This document shows positions 37,546 to 47,443 of a stretch of 64,000 nt of DNA, in pieces (position 1 is the first letter of the stretch; the number at the start of each line of letters is the position of its first letter). A program made the position numbers and the translations under genes. The DNA is taken from positions 135,986 through 199,985 of the forward strand of contig JAFEDK010000019.1 of the NCBI GenBank assembly GCA_018241665.1, read 5' to 3'. The notes beneath the pieces are model-generated. The model saw nothing but the letters and a program-made list of their open reading frames with translations. It was not told where the DNA came from and ran no database searches. The DNA is from Pseudomonadota bacterium (GTDB lineage Bacteria > Pseudomonadota > Gammaproteobacteria > Burkholderiales > Rhodocyclaceae).

Positions 37546-39756
37546 TCAGCTGCCCTTCTGGTCGCCCTTGAGGCGGTTGATGCGAACCACCTCCGGGATG
37601 TTGCGGATCCCGCGGATGACCTTGGCGAGATGCAGGCGATGGGTCACCTGCACCGTGATGTAGATGGTGGAATAGGCGCCCTGCTCGCCGTCTGTGCTGA
37701 CGTTCTGGATGTTGCAGTCCTGCTCGGCGATCGCATTGGCGACCTTGGCCAGCACCCCGCGCACGTTCTGGGTGAGCAGGCGCAGGGTCACGTCGAACAG
37801 GCGGTCGGTGGCCGCCTCCCATTCCACGTCGATCCAGCGGTCCCGCTCGCTGCGTAGCTTGCGGGCCTGCGGACAGTCGTGCATGTGCACCTCGAGCCCC
37901 TGCCCCTTGCGGATGATGCCGACAATCGGATCGCCCGGAATCGGCCGGCAGCAGCGCGCCAACTGGACGGCAACGCCTTCGGTGCCACGGATCAGGATCG
38001 CTCCGGCGGGCTTGGGCTTGACCACGTCGGCGCGGCCGGACTCCATGTCCTGGATCTCGGCGATGCGCCGCGCGACGATAGCTGGCAGCCGCCGCCCGAG
38101 GCCGATGTCGGTCATCAGCTCCTTCCGGGTGTTCAGCGTGAATTCCTTCAGGAAGCGCTCCCACGCGAAGGTGCTGACCTGGCCAAGGGTCAGGCCGTGC
38201 AGGCGCAGGGCCTGGTTGAGCAGGCGCTCGCCAAGGGTCGAGGCTTCCTCTTGCTGGGCATTCTTGAGGAAGTGGCGGATCTGCGCGCGTGCCTTGCCGG
38301 TCCGCACATAGGACAGCCAGGCCGGGTTGGGGCTGGCGTGGGCGGCGGTGATGATCTCGATCTGGTCGCCATTGTGCAGCTCGGTGCGCAGCGGCATCAG
38401 CTCGCCGTTGATGCGCCCCGCCACGCAGCGGTTGCCGACGTCGGTGTGCACCGCGTAGGCGAAGTCCACCACGGTGGCGCCACGCGGCAGCGCGAAGATC
38501 TTGCCCTTCGGCGTGAAGGCATACACCTCGCCCGGGAACAGATCGACCTTCACGTGTTCCAGAAACTCGCTGGAGTCACCGGACGTGGATTGCAGTTCGA
38601 GCAGCGACTGCAGCCAGCTGTGGGTCTTGTGCTGCAGCTCGGTGAGGGTCTTCTCGTCTTCCTTGTACAGCCAGTGGGAGGCCACGCCGCTCTCGGCGAT
38701 GTGGTTCATCTCCTGGGTACGGATCTGCACCTCCACCGGCGTACCAAAGGGGCCGATCAGGGTGGTGTGCAGCGACTGGTAGCCGTTCGCCTTGGGAATG
38801 GCGATGTAGTCCTTGAACTTGCCGGGCACCGGCTTGTACAGCGCGTGCAGCGCACCGAGGGCGCGGTAACAGGTCTGCACGTCGGGCACGATGACGCGGA
38901 AACCGTAGATGTCGAGCACCTGGGAGAAGGTCAGGCGCTTCTCCGCCATCTTGCGGTAGATGCTGTAGAGGTGCTTCTCGCGGCCACGCACGTCGGCCTG
39001 GATGTCCCACTGGGGCAGGCGCTCCTCGATCGCCGCGAGGATCTTGCCGACCACTTCGCGCCGGTTGCCGCGGGCCGCCAGGATGGCCTTCGACAACACC
39101 CGGTAGCGCATCGGGTAGCGATGCTTGAAAGCCAGCTCCTGCAGCTCCCGGTACAGGCTGTTGAGGCCCAGCCGGTTGGCGATGGGGGCGTGGATTTCCT
39201 GGGTTTCGCGGGCGATGCGGCGCCGCTTGTCGGGGCGCACGCAGTCGAGCGTGCGCATGTTGTGCAGACGGTCGGCCAGCTTGATGAGGATCACCCGCAG
39301 GTCGCTGGCCATGGCCAGCAACATCTTGCGGAAGTTTTCCGCCTGGGCTTCCTCGTGGGACTGGAACTCGATCTTGTCGAGCTTGGAGACCCCGTCCACC
39401 AGTTCCGCCGTGGTCCGCCCGAAACGCTCGGCGATCTCGGCCTTGGTGATGTGGGTGTCCTCCATCACATCGTGGAGGAGGGCCGCGCACAGGGCCTGGG
39501 CATCCAGGTTCCAGCCGGCGAGGATCTCGGCGACCGCAACCGGGTGGGAAATATAGGGTTCGCCGCTGATCCGCATCTGCCCTTCATGGGCGTCGGCGGA
39601 AAAGTGATAGGCAGCCTCGATGCGCCCCACGTCCTCGGGACGCAGGTAGGTACTGACGATATTCTTCAGCCTGCCGAAATCGAGAGGCAGGACGCAGGAA
39701 GCGGGGGGCTGGAAAACGCCGCTACCACTGACCGGGGTTGGCGCGGCGGATTCCAT
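37546..39756 (-). CDS. spoT: Bifunctional (p)ppGpp synthetase/hydrolase
   Basis: A 736-residue RSH protein. The HD hydrolase domain is intact (SHPVAVAEIL, HDVMEDT, KLADRLHNMRTL), so it can degrade (p)ppGpp. The synthetase domain follows (DIYGFRVIV, GKFKDYIAIPKANGYQSLHT), then a TGS domain (DLFPGEVYAFTPKGKIFALP), a Cys-containing region (QLARCCRPIPGD) and a C-terminal ACT domain. The gmk-rpoZ-spoT order is the classic spo operon. An intact hydrolase and this context favour SpoT over RelA. Confidence 0.94.
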   Translation of the reverse strand: MESAAPTPVSGSGVFQPPASCVLPLDFGRLKNIVSTYLRPEDVGRIEAAYHFSADAHEGQMRISGEPYISHPVAVAEILAGWNLDAQALCAALLHDVMEDTHITKAEIAERFGRTTAELVDGVSKLDKIEFQSHEEAQAENFRKMLLAMASDLRVILIKLADRLHNMRTLDCVRPDKRRRIARETQEIHAPIANRLGLNSLYRELQELAFKHRYPMRYRVLSKAILAARGNRREVVGKILAAIEERLPQWDIQADVRGREKHLYSIYRKMAEKRLTFSQVLDIYGFRVIVPDVQTCYRALGALHALYKPVPGKFKDYIAIPKANGYQSLHTTLIGPFGTPVEVQIRTQEMNHIAESGVASHWLYKEDEKTLTELQHKTHSWLQSLLELQSTSGDSSEFLEHVKVDLFPGEVYAFTPKGKIFALPRGATVVDFAYAVHTDVGNRCVAGRINGELMPLRTELHNGDQIEIITAAHASPNPAWLSYVRTGKARAQIRHFLKNAQQEEASTLGERLLNQALRLHGLTLGQVSTFAWERFLKEFTLNTRKELMTDIGLGRRLPAIVARRIAEIQDMESGRADVVKPKPAGAILIRGTEGVAVQLARCCRPIPGDPIVGIIRKGQGLEVHMHDCPQARKLRSERDRWIDVEWEAATDRLFDVTLRLLTQNVRGVLAKVANAIAEQDCNIQNVSTDGEQGAYSTIYITVQVTHRLHLAKVIRGIRNIPEVVRINRLKGDQKGS

Positions 39757-39782
39757 GGCATTGCTCTCTCGCGGAAAGGCGC

Positions 39783-39998
39783 TCAGGCCTGGCCGCGGTT
39801 GAGGACTTCGGTGCCGACCTTGCCGGCGGCGATTTCACGCAGCGCGATCACGGTGGGCTTGTCCTTGTCGTGGCGGTCCAGGTCCACCTGCGGGGTGGCG
39901 CCGGCCGTCAGCTGACGGGCACGGTAAGTCGCCGCCAGGGTCAGCTGGAAGCGGTTGGGGATTCTTTTCAGACAGTCATCGACGGTAACGCGGGCCAT
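39783..39998 (-). CDS. rpoZ: RNA polymerase omega subunit
   Basis: A 71-residue protein starting [19 protein letters not shown], the conserved omega N-terminus, followed by [11 protein letters not shown]. Omega helps assemble RNA polymerase and forms a ppGpp-binding site with beta'. It lies 1 bp after gmk and 26 bp before spoT, tying transcription and the stringent response in one operon. A longer frame upstream is ignored because it overlaps gmk. Confidence 0.96.
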   Translation of the reverse strand: MARVTVDDCLKRIPNRFQLTLAATYRARQLTAGATPQVDLDRHDKDKPTVIALREIAAGKVGTEVLNRGQA

Positions 39999-39999
39999 A

Positions 40000-40614
40000 T
40001 CAATCCTGTTCCAGGTAATGGAAAAACTCCGGCTTGCGTGCCTCCTGGTTGGCGTAACGCAGCCGCGACGCTCGCACCACGGCCACCAGATCATCCAGGG
40101 CCGCAGTCAATTCTTCGTTGATTATAACGTAGTCGAACTCCGCCACATGGCGCATCTCGCCGCGGGCGGCCAGCACCCGGCGGGCGATCACCTCTTCGCT
40201 GTCCGTTCCGCGTCCGCGCAGGCGGCGCTCCAGTTCGTCCACCGACGGCGGCAGAATGAACACCCCGACCGCCTTCGGGAACACCTTGCGGACCTGCTGG
40301 GCCCCCTGCCAGTCGATCTCCAGCAGGATGTCCTTGCCGGAGCTGATCTGGGATTCGAGCCAGGTCTTGGAGGTCGCGTAATAGTTACTGTGCACCTCGG
40401 CCCACTCGAGGAACTCGCCCTTGTCGCGCAGCGCGCGGAAGGTCGGCACATCGACGAAATTGTAGTGCTGGCCATTCACCTCGCCGGTACGCGGCGCACG
40501 GGTGGCGTAGGACACCGACAGGCTGACCAGCGGGTCACGCTCCAGCAAGCCGCTGACGAGGGTGGTCTTGCCGGCGCCGGACGGCGCGGTGACGATGAAC
40601 AGGGTACCGGGCAT
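40000..40614 (-). CDS. gmk: Guanylate kinase
   Basis: A 204-residue P-loop kinase converting GMP to GDP. Walker A is [15 protein letters not shown] near the N-terminus, followed by [21 protein letters not shown] (the GMP-binding region) and [12 protein letters not shown]. It follows yicC by 9 bp and precedes rpoZ, the conserved spo-operon order. Confidence 0.97.
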   Translation of the reverse strand: MPGTLFIVTAPSGAGKTTLVSGLLERDPLVSLSVSYATRAPRTGEVNGQHYNFVDVPTFRALRDKGEFLEWAEVHSNYYATSKTWLESQISSGKDILLEIDWQGAQQVRKVFPKAVGVFILPPSVDELERRLRGRGTDSEEVIARRVLAARGEMRHVAEFDYVIINEELTAALDDLVAVVRASRLRYANQEARKPEFFHYLEQD

Positions 40615-40623
40615 GCTCGTTCC

Positions 40624-41490
40624 TTACTCGATGTTCTGCACCTGCTCGCGCATCTGCTCGATGGCCAGCTTGAGCTCGACGGCAATCGCGGTCATGTCGG
40701 CGGCCATCGCCTTGGAGCCGAGGGTGTTGGCCTCGCGGTTGAGTTCCTGCATCAGGAAGTCCAGGCGCTTGCCGGCCGCGCCACCGGCCTTGAGGATGCG
40801 TTCGACTTCATCCAGGTGGGTGGACAGGCGGGACAGCTCTTCGGCCACATCGACGCGCTGGGCGAACAGGCCGACCTCCAGGCGGATGCGGTCGTCGTCG
40901 AGGGTCGCGGCGGCATCGCGCAGGCGGGTGGCAAGCTTTTCCTGGTACTCGGCGACCAGTGCCGGCACCCGCGGCTGCACCGTGGCAACCAGGCCACGCA
41001 TGTGGGCGATGCGCCCGCGGATCATCTCGGCCAGCTTCTCGCCCTCGCGCTGGCGGGTGGCGATCAGTTCGTCCAGCGCCGCAGCGATGGTCGCCGCGAT
41101 CTCCGGCTGCAGGGACTCGAAAGTCACGCTGTCATCGGCCAGCATGCCGGGCCAGCGCAACACCTCGGCCACCGACAGCGGCGCGGCCTGCGGCAACTCG
41201 GCCTGCACGGCAGCCTGGGCGGACTTCAGCTGGGTCAGCAGCGCGCCATTGATCGCAAGGTCACGAGGTGCGCTATCCTTCGCCTGCAAATTGAAACGGC
41301 ATTCGACCTTGCCCCGCTTCAGCTTCGCGGTGATGGCTTCGCGCAGCATGGGCTCGGCCTGCCGCAGGTCGTCGTTGATCCGGAAAGCCAGGTCGAGGTA
41401 ACGGGAATTGACGCTGCGCAATTCCAGGTGCAGGGCGACGCGGCCCAGGTCGCGGGCCTGGACGGCATAACCCGTCATGCTGTGGATCAT
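40624..41490 (-). CDS. yicC: YicC family endoribonuclease
   Basis: A 288-residue protein of the YicC/YloC family. The N-terminus MIHSMTGYA and LELRSVNSRYLDL are family hallmarks, as is the C-terminal GKRLDFLMQELNREANTLGSK. Members are endoribonucleases acting on small RNAs or mRNA. Its position before gmk is conserved. It is divergent to the Ser/Thr kinase gene, with about 86 bp between them. Confidence 0.94.
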   Translation of the reverse strand: MIHSMTGYAVQARDLGRVALHLELRSVNSRYLDLAFRINDDLRQAEPMLREAITAKLKRGKVECRFNLQAKDSAPRDLAINGALLTQLKSAQAAVQAELPQAAPLSVAEVLRWPGMLADDSVTFESLQPEIAATIAAALDELIATRQREGEKLAEMIRGRIAHMRGLVATVQPRVPALVAEYQEKLATRLRDAAATLDDDRIRLEVGLFAQRVDVAEELSRLSTHLDEVERILKAGGAAGKRLDFLMQELNREANTLGSKAMAADMTAIAVELKLAIEQMREQVQNIE

Positions 41491-41576
41491 CGTGTTTTTC
41501 CCGAGATAGCGTGGCGAAGCGAAGCTAAACTAGCGCCTTCGACCGCCACAAAAGACGAAGTGTAGCGCCCTGCCCG

Positions 41577-42527
41577 ATGGCCACTCAACAAAACTGCGCC
41601 CTGCCGTCCGGATTCCAGCTCGACCACTACCGGGTCGAGCGACAGCTGTCGCTGGGCGGTTTCTCCATTGTGTACCTGGCCTACGACCAGGACGGGACGC
41701 CGGTCGCCATCAAGGAATACCTGCCCAACTCCCTCGCCCTGCGCGCCGAGGGCGAAGTCACGCCGCACGTCACCGAAGCCCACCAGGGCGCCTTCCGCTA
41801 CGGCATGAAATGCTTCTTCGAGGAAGGCCGCGCACTGGCCAAGCTGGTGCACCCCAACGTGGTGCGGGTGCTCAACTTCTTCCGTGCCAACGGCACTGTC
41901 TACATGGTGATGCAGTTCGAGCGCGGGCGGACCCTCCACGACTACGTGCAGAAGAACAAGGGCAACATCCGCGAGCGCTTCATCCGCGGCGTGTTCACGC
42001 GCATGCTCAACGGCCTGCGCGAAGTCCACGCCCACAAGCTGCTGCACCTGGACATCAAGCCGTCCAACATCTATCTGCGCGCCGACGGCACGCCGGTGCT
42101 GCTCGATTTCGGCGCCGCCCGCCAGACCCTGATGTCCGACACGCCGATCCTCAAGCCGATGTACACGCCCGGCTTCGCGTCGCCGGAGCAATTCACCAAC
42201 CGGGACGCCCTCGGTCCGTGGAGCGACATCTACAGCGTCGGCGCCAGCATGTACGCCTGCCTGGCCGGCACCTCGCCGCAACGCTCCGACGAGCGTCTCA
42301 AGCACGACACCGTGGTGCCAGCCACCAAGGCCTGGGCCGGGCAGTATTCACCGCATTTCCTGGCCACCATCGACTGGTGCCTGCAGCTCGACCCGCTGAA
42401 ACGTCCGCAGAGCTGTTTCGCCCTGCAGAAGGTGCTCGCCCAGCGCCACCGGGAAGCGCCACCGCAACAGAAATCCTGGCTCGAAGGGCTGGGGACAAGA
42501 CTAAGAACAATGATAGGCCGCTCATGA
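41577..42527 (+). CDS. Hanks-type serine/threonine protein kinase
   Basis: A 316-residue soluble kinase. Subdomains are visible: a Gly-rich LSLGGFSIVYLAYD, the ATP-anchoring Lys in VAIKEYLP, the catalytic loop HLDIKPSNI (an HxD variant with Leu in place of Arg, so not an RD kinase), the metal-binding DFGAA, and APE-like SPEQF. No membrane helix or sensory domain follows. The stop overlaps the phosphatase ATG (ATGA), so kinase and phosphatase form a coupled on/off pair. Targets are unknown. Confidence 0.92.
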   Translation: MATQQNCALPSGFQLDHYRVERQLSLGGFSIVYLAYDQDGTPVAIKEYLPNSLALRAEGEVTPHVTEAHQGAFRYGMKCFFEEGRALAKLVHPNVVRVLNFFRANGTVYMVMQFERGRTLHDYVQKNKGNIRERFIRGVFTRMLNGLREVHAHKLLHLDIKPSNIYLRADGTPVLLDFGAARQTLMSDTPILKPMYTPGFASPEQFTNRDALGPWSDIYSVGASMYACLAGTSPQRSDERLKHDTVVPATKAWAGQYSPHFLATIDWCLQLDPLKRPQSCFALQKVLAQRHREAPPQQKSWLEGLGTRLRTMIGRS

Positions 42528-43432
42528 GATTCACGATTTTCCAGGAGAGCCGGGTCGGCAAGCGCCGCACCAACCAGGACCGGGTCGCCTACTCCTATAC
42601 CCGCGACGCGCTGCTGATGCTGCTCGCCGACGGCATGGGCGGCCATCTTTACGGCGAAGTGGCGGCGCAAATCTCCGTCCAGTTCATCGCCCAGTCCTTC
42701 CAGCAGGAAGCCAAGCCCAAGGTCACCGACCCGGTGCTGTTCCTGTCGCGGGTACTCAGCAATGCCCACCACGCGATCCTCGACTACGCCTTCGACAAGC
42801 ACTTGTCGGACATCCCGCGTACGACCATCGTGGCCTGCCTGATCCAGGACGGCATCGCCCACTGGGCCCATGCCGGTGATTCCCGCCTGTACCTGATCCG
42901 CAAGGGCCGCCTGCTCACTCAGACCCGCGACCATTCCCGCGTCCAGCTGATGCTCGACCAGGGCCTCCTCGACGCCGAGAGCGCCGCCGTGCATCCGGGC
43001 CGCAACCGCATCTTCTCCTGCCTGGGCGGCAGCCATCCTCCGCAGATCGAGTTCTCCCGCGGCTTCCCCCTTGGCAACGGGGACGTGGTCGCGATGTGCT
43101 CCGACGGCGTATGGGGCCCCCTCGACGCCGATACGCTGGTCAAGGGACTCGCCGACGGCAAGGTCATGGAAAGCGTACCGCGCGTCATGAACGTGGCCGA
43201 GGAGCTCGGCGGCGCCCAGTGCGACAACATGTCCCTGATCGCCATGACCTGGCACGACGACCACCAGGGCGACATTCCCGACACGGTATCCACTCGCACC
43301 ATGCCCTTCGACGCCGTCACCACCCAGATGGAGGGCTTCGGACGCGGCAAGCGCGACCAGGAAGACCTCAGCGAAGACGAAATCGAACGCGCCATCCGCG
43401 AAATCAACGCAGCCATTCACAAGTTCAAATGA
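42524..43432 (+). CDS. PP2C-family serine/threonine phosphatase
   Basis: A 302-residue PPM/PP2C phosphatase. Metal-binding motifs are [31 protein letters not shown] and [10 protein letters not shown], plus a late CDNMSLIAM. It should reverse phosphorylation by the coupled kinase upstream. The acidic, charged C-terminal tail ([18 protein letters not shown]) is not part of the core fold. Its stop overlaps the rph start (ATGA). Confidence 0.93.
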   Translation: MRFTIFQESRVGKRRTNQDRVAYSYTRDALLMLLADGMGGHLYGEVAAQISVQFIAQSFQQEAKPKVTDPVLFLSRVLSNAHHAILDYAFDKHLSDIPRTTIVACLIQDGIAHWAHAGDSRLYLIRKGRLLTQTRDHSRVQLMLDQGLLDAESAAVHPGRNRIFSCLGGSHPPQIEFSRGFPLGNGDVVAMCSDGVWGPLDADTLVKGLADGKVMESVPRVMNVAEELGGAQCDNMSLIAMTWHDDHQGDIPDTVSTRTMPFDAVTTQMEGFGRGKRDQEDLSEDEIERAIREINAAIHKFK

Positions 43433-44175
43433 CCACCACCTCCGACACCTTCGCCCGCCCCAGCGGCCGGGCTCCCGCAGCCCTTCGTCCGATCCGCATC
43501 ACCCGTGGCTTTACCCGCCATGCCGAAGGCTCGGTGCTGATCGAGTTCGGCGACACCCGCGTGCTGTGCACCGCCAGCGTCGAGGAGAGCGTGCCGCCCT
43601 TCCTGCGCGGCAAGGGCCAGGGCTGGCTGACCGCCGAGTACGGCATGCTTCCCCGCTCCACCCACACGCGCAGCCCGCGGGAAGCCGCCAAGGGCAAGCA
43701 GACCGGCCGCACCCAGGAAATCCAGCGCCTGATCGGCCGCAGCCTGCGTGCGGTGGTGGACATGGAAGCCCTCGGCGAACGCCAGATCACCATCGACTGC
43801 GACGTGCTGCAGGCCGACGGCGGCACCCGCACGGCGTCCATCACCGGCGCCTGCATCGCCGTCCATGACGCCCTCGAAGGCCTGGTCAAGGCCGGCAAGC
43901 TGCCCGCCAACCCGATGCGCGACTTCGTCGCCGCCATCTCCGTCGGCATCTACAAGGGCGTGCCGGTGCTCGACCTGGATTACCCGGAAGACTCCGGCTG
44001 CGACACCGACATGAACGTGGTGATGACCGGCAGCGGCGGCTTCGTCGAGGTGCAGGGCACCGCCGAAGGCACGCCCTTCTCCCGCGCCGAACTGGACAGC
44101 CTGCTGGAACTCGCCGCCGCCGGCGTGGCCCAACTGGTCGTCGAACAGAAGAAGGCGCTCGGTCTCGGCGCCTGA
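43429..44175 (+). CDS. rph: Ribonuclease PH
   Basis: A 248-residue phosphorolytic 3'-5' exoribonuclease that trims tRNA 3' ends. Family motifs: [54 protein letters not shown] and [19 protein letters not shown], plus DLDYPEDS. The ATG overlaps the phosphatase stop. It is followed 22 bp later by rdgB, a conserved pairing. Confidence 0.96.
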   Translation: MTTTSDTFARPSGRAPAALRPIRITRGFTRHAEGSVLIEFGDTRVLCTASVEESVPPFLRGKGQGWLTAEYGMLPRSTHTRSPREAAKGKQTGRTQEIQRLIGRSLRAVVDMEALGERQITIDCDVLQADGGTRTASITGACIAVHDALEGLVKAGKLPANPMRDFVAAISVGIYKGVPVLDLDYPEDSGCDTDMNVVMTGSGGFVEVQGTAEGTPFSRAELDSLLELAAAGVAQLVVEQKKALGLGA

Positions 44176-44197
44176 AGCCCACGGAGGATCTGGCGCC

Positions 44198-44791
44198 ATG
44201 AAACAACTCGTCCTGGCCAGCGGCAACGCCGGCAAACTGAAGGAACTCTCGGCCCTGCTCGCCCCGCTCGGCATCGAAGTGCTGCCCCAGTCGGCCTTCA
44301 ATGTCAGCGAGGCAGAGGAACCGCATCCGAGCTTCGTCGAGAACGCCCTCGCCAAGGCCCGCCACGCTTCGCGCGCCACCGGCCTGCCGGCCCTCGCCGA
44401 CGACTCCGGCCTGTGCGTGGACGTGCTGGGCGGTGCCCCCGGCGTTCTGTCGGCGCGCTTTGCCGGCGAACCCAAGTCCGACGAGCGCAACAACGCGCTG
44501 CTGCTCGAGCGCCTGACCGGCCAGGCCGACCGCCGGGCGCGCTTCTACTGCGCGCTGGCGCTCGTCCGCCACGCCGACGACCCGCAGCCCCTGATCGCCT
44601 GCGGCGAATGGCATGGCGAGATCCTGCCCGCGCCACGCGGCAAGGGCGGCTTCGGCTACGACCCGCTGTTCCTCGTCACCGACCTGGAGCAGACCGCCGC
44701 CGAGATCCCCCACGAACTCAAGAACGTCCTGTCCCACCGGGGCTCCGCCTTCCGCCAGTTGCTCGACAAGCTGCGCGCCGAACAGAGCTGA
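44198..44791 (+). CDS. rdgB: RdgB/HAM1 family non-canonical purine NTP pyrophosphatase
   Basis: A 197-residue enzyme that hydrolyses dITP, XTP and related damaged nucleotides, keeping them out of DNA. Family motifs: VLASGNAGKLKEL at the N-terminus, SFVENALAKARHA, LPALADDSGLCVD, and GFGYDPLF followed by SHRGSAFRQL. GGAGG (44182-44186) lies about 11 nt before the ATG. It sits between rph and hemW, as is usual. Confidence 0.96.
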   Translation: MKQLVLASGNAGKLKELSALLAPLGIEVLPQSAFNVSEAEEPHPSFVENALAKARHASRATGLPALADDSGLCVDVLGGAPGVLSARFAGEPKSDERNNALLLERLTGQADRRARFYCALALVRHADDPQPLIACGEWHGEILPAPRGKGGFGYDPLFLVTDLEQTAAEIPHELKNVLSHRGSAFRQLLDKLRAEQS

Positions 44792-44816
44792 CCCCCCGCT
44801 TCACGCACTACGCTCC

Positions 44817-46040
44817 ATGCCCGAAAACCGGATCATCCCGATCACTCCCAAGGCCGCCGCGCCGAAATCCGCCGACGGCCGCTGGGAATCCCGCCTCACC
44901 GCCTCGCCGCCCCTGTCCCTGTACGTGCACTTCCCGTGGTGCGTGCGCAAGTGCCCCTACTGCGACTTCAACTCCCACGCGGTCAAGGACGAAGGCATTC
45001 CCGAGCAGGCCTACATCGCGGCCCTGGTAGCCGACCTGGAGAGCGCGCTGCCGCAAATCTGGGGCCGCCGCGTGCACACCATCTTCATCGGCGGCGGCAC
45101 ACCCAGCCTGATCACCCCCGACGGGCTGGATGAACTGCTCACCGCGATCCGCATGCGCGTGCAACTCGACCCGCAGGCCGAGATCACGCTGGAAGCCAAC
45201 CCGGGCACCGTCGATTCCGGCCGTTTCCGGGCCTTCCGCCAGGCCGGCGTCAATCGCCTGTCGGTCGGCATCCAGAGCTTCGACGAGCGGCACCTGCAAG
45301 CCCTCGGGCGCATCCACGGCCGCACCGACGCCATCGCCGCGGCCGAAGCGGCGCTGACCCACTTCGAGGCGGTCAACCTCGACCTGATGTACGCGCTGCC
45401 CGGCCAGAGCCTCGCCGAGGCGGAGGCCGACCTCGCCACCGCGCTGGCCCTCGGCCCCCAGCATCTGTCCTGCTACCACCTGACGCTGGAACCCAACACC
45501 GCTTTCGCCGCCAACCCGCCGGAAGTGCCCGATCCCGACCAGTCTGCCGACATGCAGGATCACATCGAAGCGCGCCTGGCCGAAGCCGGCTACGGCCACT
45601 ACGAGACCTCGGCCTTCGCCAAGCCCCACCGTGAGTGCCGCCACAACCTCAACTACTGGACCTTCGGCGACTACCTGGGCATTGGCGCCGGCGCCCACGG
45701 CAAGCTGTCCTCCCACGAAGGCATCGTGCGCGAAACCCGCCCCAAGCATCCGGCCGCCTACCTGGCGGCCCGCGACAGCGGCGCCTTCGTGCAGGAACGC
45801 CGCAGCATCGGCACCGACGAACTGCCCTTCGAATTCATGATGAACGCGCTGCGCCTCAACAAGGGCGTACCGCTGCGGCTGTTCTCCGAGCGCACCGGCC
45901 TGCCCTTCGAGGCCGCCGAGGAAGGCCTGCTGAAGGCCCGCCAGCGAGGCCTGATCGAGATCGACGACGAAACCCTGCGCCCGTCCGCCAAGGGCCGCCA
46001 CTTCCTCAACGAACTGCTGATGCTGTTCCTCGCTGCCTGA
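44817..46040 (+). CDS. hemW: Radical SAM family heme chaperone HemW
   Basis: A 407-residue radical-SAM protein. The cluster motif CVRKCPYCDF is the CxxxCxxC binding site, preceded by the family's YVHFPWC. Further family motifs: TIFIGGGTPSLI, ITLEANPGTVD, RLSVGIQSFD and GIGAGAHGKL. It inserts heme into respiratory enzymes and is not a true coproporphyrinogen oxidase. I begin at ATG 44817; an open upstream frame overlaps rdgB. It follows rdgB by 25 bp. Confidence 0.94.
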   Translation: MPENRIIPITPKAAAPKSADGRWESRLTASPPLSLYVHFPWCVRKCPYCDFNSHAVKDEGIPEQAYIAALVADLESALPQIWGRRVHTIFIGGGTPSLITPDGLDELLTAIRMRVQLDPQAEITLEANPGTVDSGRFRAFRQAGVNRLSVGIQSFDERHLQALGRIHGRTDAIAAAEAALTHFEAVNLDLMYALPGQSLAEAEADLATALALGPQHLSCYHLTLEPNTAFAANPPEVPDPDQSADMQDHIEARLAEAGYGHYETSAFAKPHRECRHNLNYWTFGDYLGIGAGAHGKLSSHEGIVRETRPKHPAAYLAARDSGAFVQERRSIGTDELPFEFMMNALRLNKGVPLRLFSERTGLPFEAAEEGLLKARQRGLIEIDDETLRPSAKGRHFLNELLMLFLAA

Positions 46041-46047
46041 ACCGCTC

Positions 46048-47346
46048 GTGCCTGCCAAGCCCGGCCCCAAGCCCCTCACTCCGACCGCCGTCGACCTGCC
46101 GACCCCCGAGGCCCTCGGCCAGGTGTTCACGCCCGAGAAGGTCGTGCGCGCGATGCTGCGCCTGCGCCAGAACGCCGGCCGCGTGCTCGAGCCCTCCTGC
46201 GGCGACGGCGCCTTCCTGCACCACCTGCACAACGCGGTGGGCATCGAGTTCGACCCCCGCCAGTGCCCGCCCAATGCGCGCAACGAGGACTTCTTCGCCT
46301 ATCCGGAGGATGAGAAGTTCGAGACCGTAATCGGCAACCCGCCCTACGTGCGCTACCAGGACATCGGCCGCAATACGCGCGCGCTGCTGCGCCAGGACGG
46401 CCTCGACGGACGCAGCAACCTCTACCTGTTCTTCATCGAGAAGTGCCTGCGCCACCTGCAGCCGGGCGGCGAGCTGATCTTCATCACACCGCGTGACTTC
46501 CTCAAGGCCACCAGCGCCCGCCCCCTCAACCGCTGGCTGTTCGAGCACGGCACCATCACCCACGCCATCGACCTGGGCGACGCGCGCGTGTTTTCCGGCG
46601 CGGTGCCCAACTGCCTGATCTGGCGCTACGAACTCGGCAACCTGTCGCGCCGCACCGCCTGGGCGCAGATCGGCCAGGGCGACGACCTCGCCCGCAGCCT
46701 CGAACAGCCGCCCTGGCAGGCCCGCCACTTCTTCGAATGCGCCGGCCACCTGCTGTTCTCCCGTGGCGAATACCCCCTCAGCCTGGCCAACGTGGCCAGC
46801 GTCAAGGTCGGCGCAGTCTCCGGGGCCGATGACATCTATGCCAGCGACACGGCCGGCACCCGGGACTTCGTCAGCTCCCGCACCGCCCGCAGCGGCGAGA
46901 CCCGCCGCATGATCTGGTGCGAGCCTGGTGCCGAGCCGCCCGGCGTGCTGCTGCCGCACCGGGAACGCCTGCTCGCCCGGCGCATCCGCCCCTTCGACGA
47001 AAACAACTGGTGGCAGTGGGGGCGCGGCTATCCACAGACCGACGCGCCACGGATCTACGTCAACACCAAGACACGCCAGCCGAACCCGTTCTTCCTGCAC
47101 CCCTGCAACAACTTCGACGGGGCGATCCTCGGCATCTTCCCGCTCTGCCGCGACGCCGACCTGGCCGCCTTCCGCGACGCTCTCAACGGGGTGGACTGGG
47201 CCGACCTGGGCTTCGTCTGCGACGGGCGCTACCTGTTCTCCCAGCGCAGCCTGGAAAACGCACCGCTGCCCGACAGCTTCCGGGCCTTCCTGCCGCCGGC
47301 CGCCGAGTCCATCCCACCCGCCGGACAGCCGGAGTCGATGGTGTAA
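46048..47346 (+). CDS. Solitary class I N6-adenine DNA methyltransferase
   Basis: A 432-residue methyltransferase. GQVFTPEKVVRAML and VLEPSCGDGAFL are the SAM-binding motifs (X and I), and GNPPYVRYQD is the catalytic NPPY of N6-adenine enzymes (gamma/Eco57I-like class). The rest would hold the target-recognition region. Starts at GTG 46048, 7 bp after hemW. No restriction nuclease or specificity gene is nearby, so it may be an orphan, possibly regulatory, or an RNA/protein methyltransferase. Its placement between hemW and gshA, with high-GC codon use like its neighbours, suggests long residence. Confidence 0.82.
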   Translation: MPAKPGPKPLTPTAVDLPTPEALGQVFTPEKVVRAMLRLRQNAGRVLEPSCGDGAFLHHLHNAVGIEFDPRQCPPNARNEDFFAYPEDEKFETVIGNPPYVRYQDIGRNTRALLRQDGLDGRSNLYLFFIEKCLRHLQPGGELIFITPRDFLKATSARPLNRWLFEHGTITHAIDLGDARVFSGAVPNCLIWRYELGNLSRRTAWAQIGQGDDLARSLEQPPWQARHFFECAGHLLFSRGEYPLSLANVASVKVGAVSGADDIYASDTAGTRDFVSSRTARSGETRRMIWCEPGAEPPGVLLPHRERLLARRIRPFDENNWWQWGRGYPQTDAPRIYVNTKTRQPNPFFLHPCNNFDGAILGIFPLCRDADLAAFRDALNGVDWADLGFVCDGRYLFSQRSLENAPLPDSFRAFLPPAAESIPPAGQPESMV

Positions 47347-47443
47347 CATCAGGCGAACAAATACGGGCCACGCAGGTCGACGACGCACGCGCATCCGTCG
47401 GACACCCGACGCATCGCCCCCAGAGAACAGTCCGCGAGGCCCC

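Noticed and set aside
37546-39756. Calling the RSH protein RelA
   Set aside because: The HD hydrolase motif HDVMEDT is intact and the gmk-rpoZ neighbours are those of spoT.
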